A stretch of DNA of 5,446 bases from Candidatus Gastranaerophilales bacterium (GTDB taxonomy: Bacteria > Cyanobacteriota > Vampirovibrionia > Gastranaerophilales > JAQUYY01): positions 1-5,446 of the forward strand of contig JAQUYY010000135.1 of NCBI GenBank assembly GCA_028691575.1, written 5' to 3'. Positions 5,313 to 5,446 of this stretch are shown in pieces. A program made the translations under genes and the position numbers. Under the pieces are notes generated by a model. The model was not told the DNA's origin. It searched no databases and was given only the letters and a program-made list of their open reading frames with translations. How positions within the stretch are numbered: the stretch's first letter is position 1; the number at the start of each line of letters is the position of its first letter.

Positions 5313-5446
5313 ATGACTCTACTAATCCCAAACACTTTTGTCGCTGGTACTCGAGCCAGGGCAGAAGATGTAAACGAAAACTTCGTTGCATGCAAAAACG
5401 CTATTGATGTTAATACTGCAAATATTGCAGAAAATGCAAATGATAT
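5313..5446 (+). CDS. Phage tail-fibre-like protein, N-terminal part (runs off the window)
   Basis: ATG 5313 has AAAGGA at 5299-5304, 8 nt upstream. Forty-four complete codons are visible. The N-terminus holds the NTFVAGT...DVNENF pattern typical of anchor segments in phage tail-fibre and collar-like proteins; the following residues (IDVNTANIAENANDI) suggest a coiled-coil stalk. The first 32 residues equal those of the truncated gene at 220, then the two diverge by conservative changes, as expected of genes under selection and not of recent decay. Its role would be receptor binding or adhesion if a phage particle is made. It follows the transposition operon on the same strand after a 186-nt gap. 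The C-terminal half, which would identify it, is outside the window. Confidence 0.65.
   Translation, partial: MTLLIPNTFVAGTRARAEDVNENFVACKNAIDVNTANIAENAND

Larger units (their letters stand above)
5094..5446 (+). repeat. Long direct repeat, copy B (partner 1-353)
   Basis: This is the gapless partner of positions 1-353. In this copy the third module gene is seen entering the repeat, and the tail-like gene remains open to the window end. The noncoding differences cluster at bases matching 102-103 and 121-126, while the 22-bp palindrome and the whole stretch around the ribosome site are identical. Confidence 0.95.

Overview
The window is AT-rich, bacterial-type DNA. It carries a Mu-type transposition module set between two copies of a 353-bp direct repeat. 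Host identity cannot be read from it. Standard code with TAA stops, strong Shine-Dalgarno (SD) sites and a low G+C coding style fit an AT-rich bacterium, for example a gut Firmicute or a Gastranaerophilales-type bacterium, but that is a guess. The genes look like part of a Mu-like prophage or a phage-derived transposon, not a housekeeping region.

Layout. Positions 1-353 are repeat copy A. It holds the last 10 codons of an upstream paralogue of the third module gene, a 186-nt intergenic region with strong palindromes, and the 5' end of a phage tail-fibre-like gene that stops early at 381. Positions 382-1016 hold no credible gene. They contain a patch richer in G+C (about 400-660), short direct and inverted repeats that could be transposase or repressor sites, and the leader of the transposase gene. 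From 1023 to 5126 runs a tightly overlapping three-gene operon: a MuA-family DDE transposase, a MuB-like AAA+ ATPase, and an unrecognised multi-domain helix-turn-helix protein. Positions 5094-5446 are repeat copy B: the end of that third gene, the same intergenic region, and the start of a second tail-fibre-like gene that runs off the window.

The transposase would cut and join the element ends, and the ATPase would choose the target and activate the transposase. The third protein seems to share with the transposase the helical DNA-binding module that precedes the catalytic core, so an accessory end-binding or replication role is my best hypothesis. Its frame is broken by one in-frame TAA at 4668-4670. 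The frame then stays open for 151 codons to 5123, ending in the residues that are also seen at the left edge of the window. Two adjacent ORFs are therefore one interrupted gene of 461 codons plus stop.

The most notable points are this interrupted gene, the repeated junction 'third gene end - palindromic leader - tail gene start' 5,093 bp apart, and the physical link of a transposition operon to a tail or adhesion gene. The repeats imply that a related module lies immediately upstream, in the same orientation. The arrangement is therefore a tandem or nested pair of related elements that could recombine with each other.
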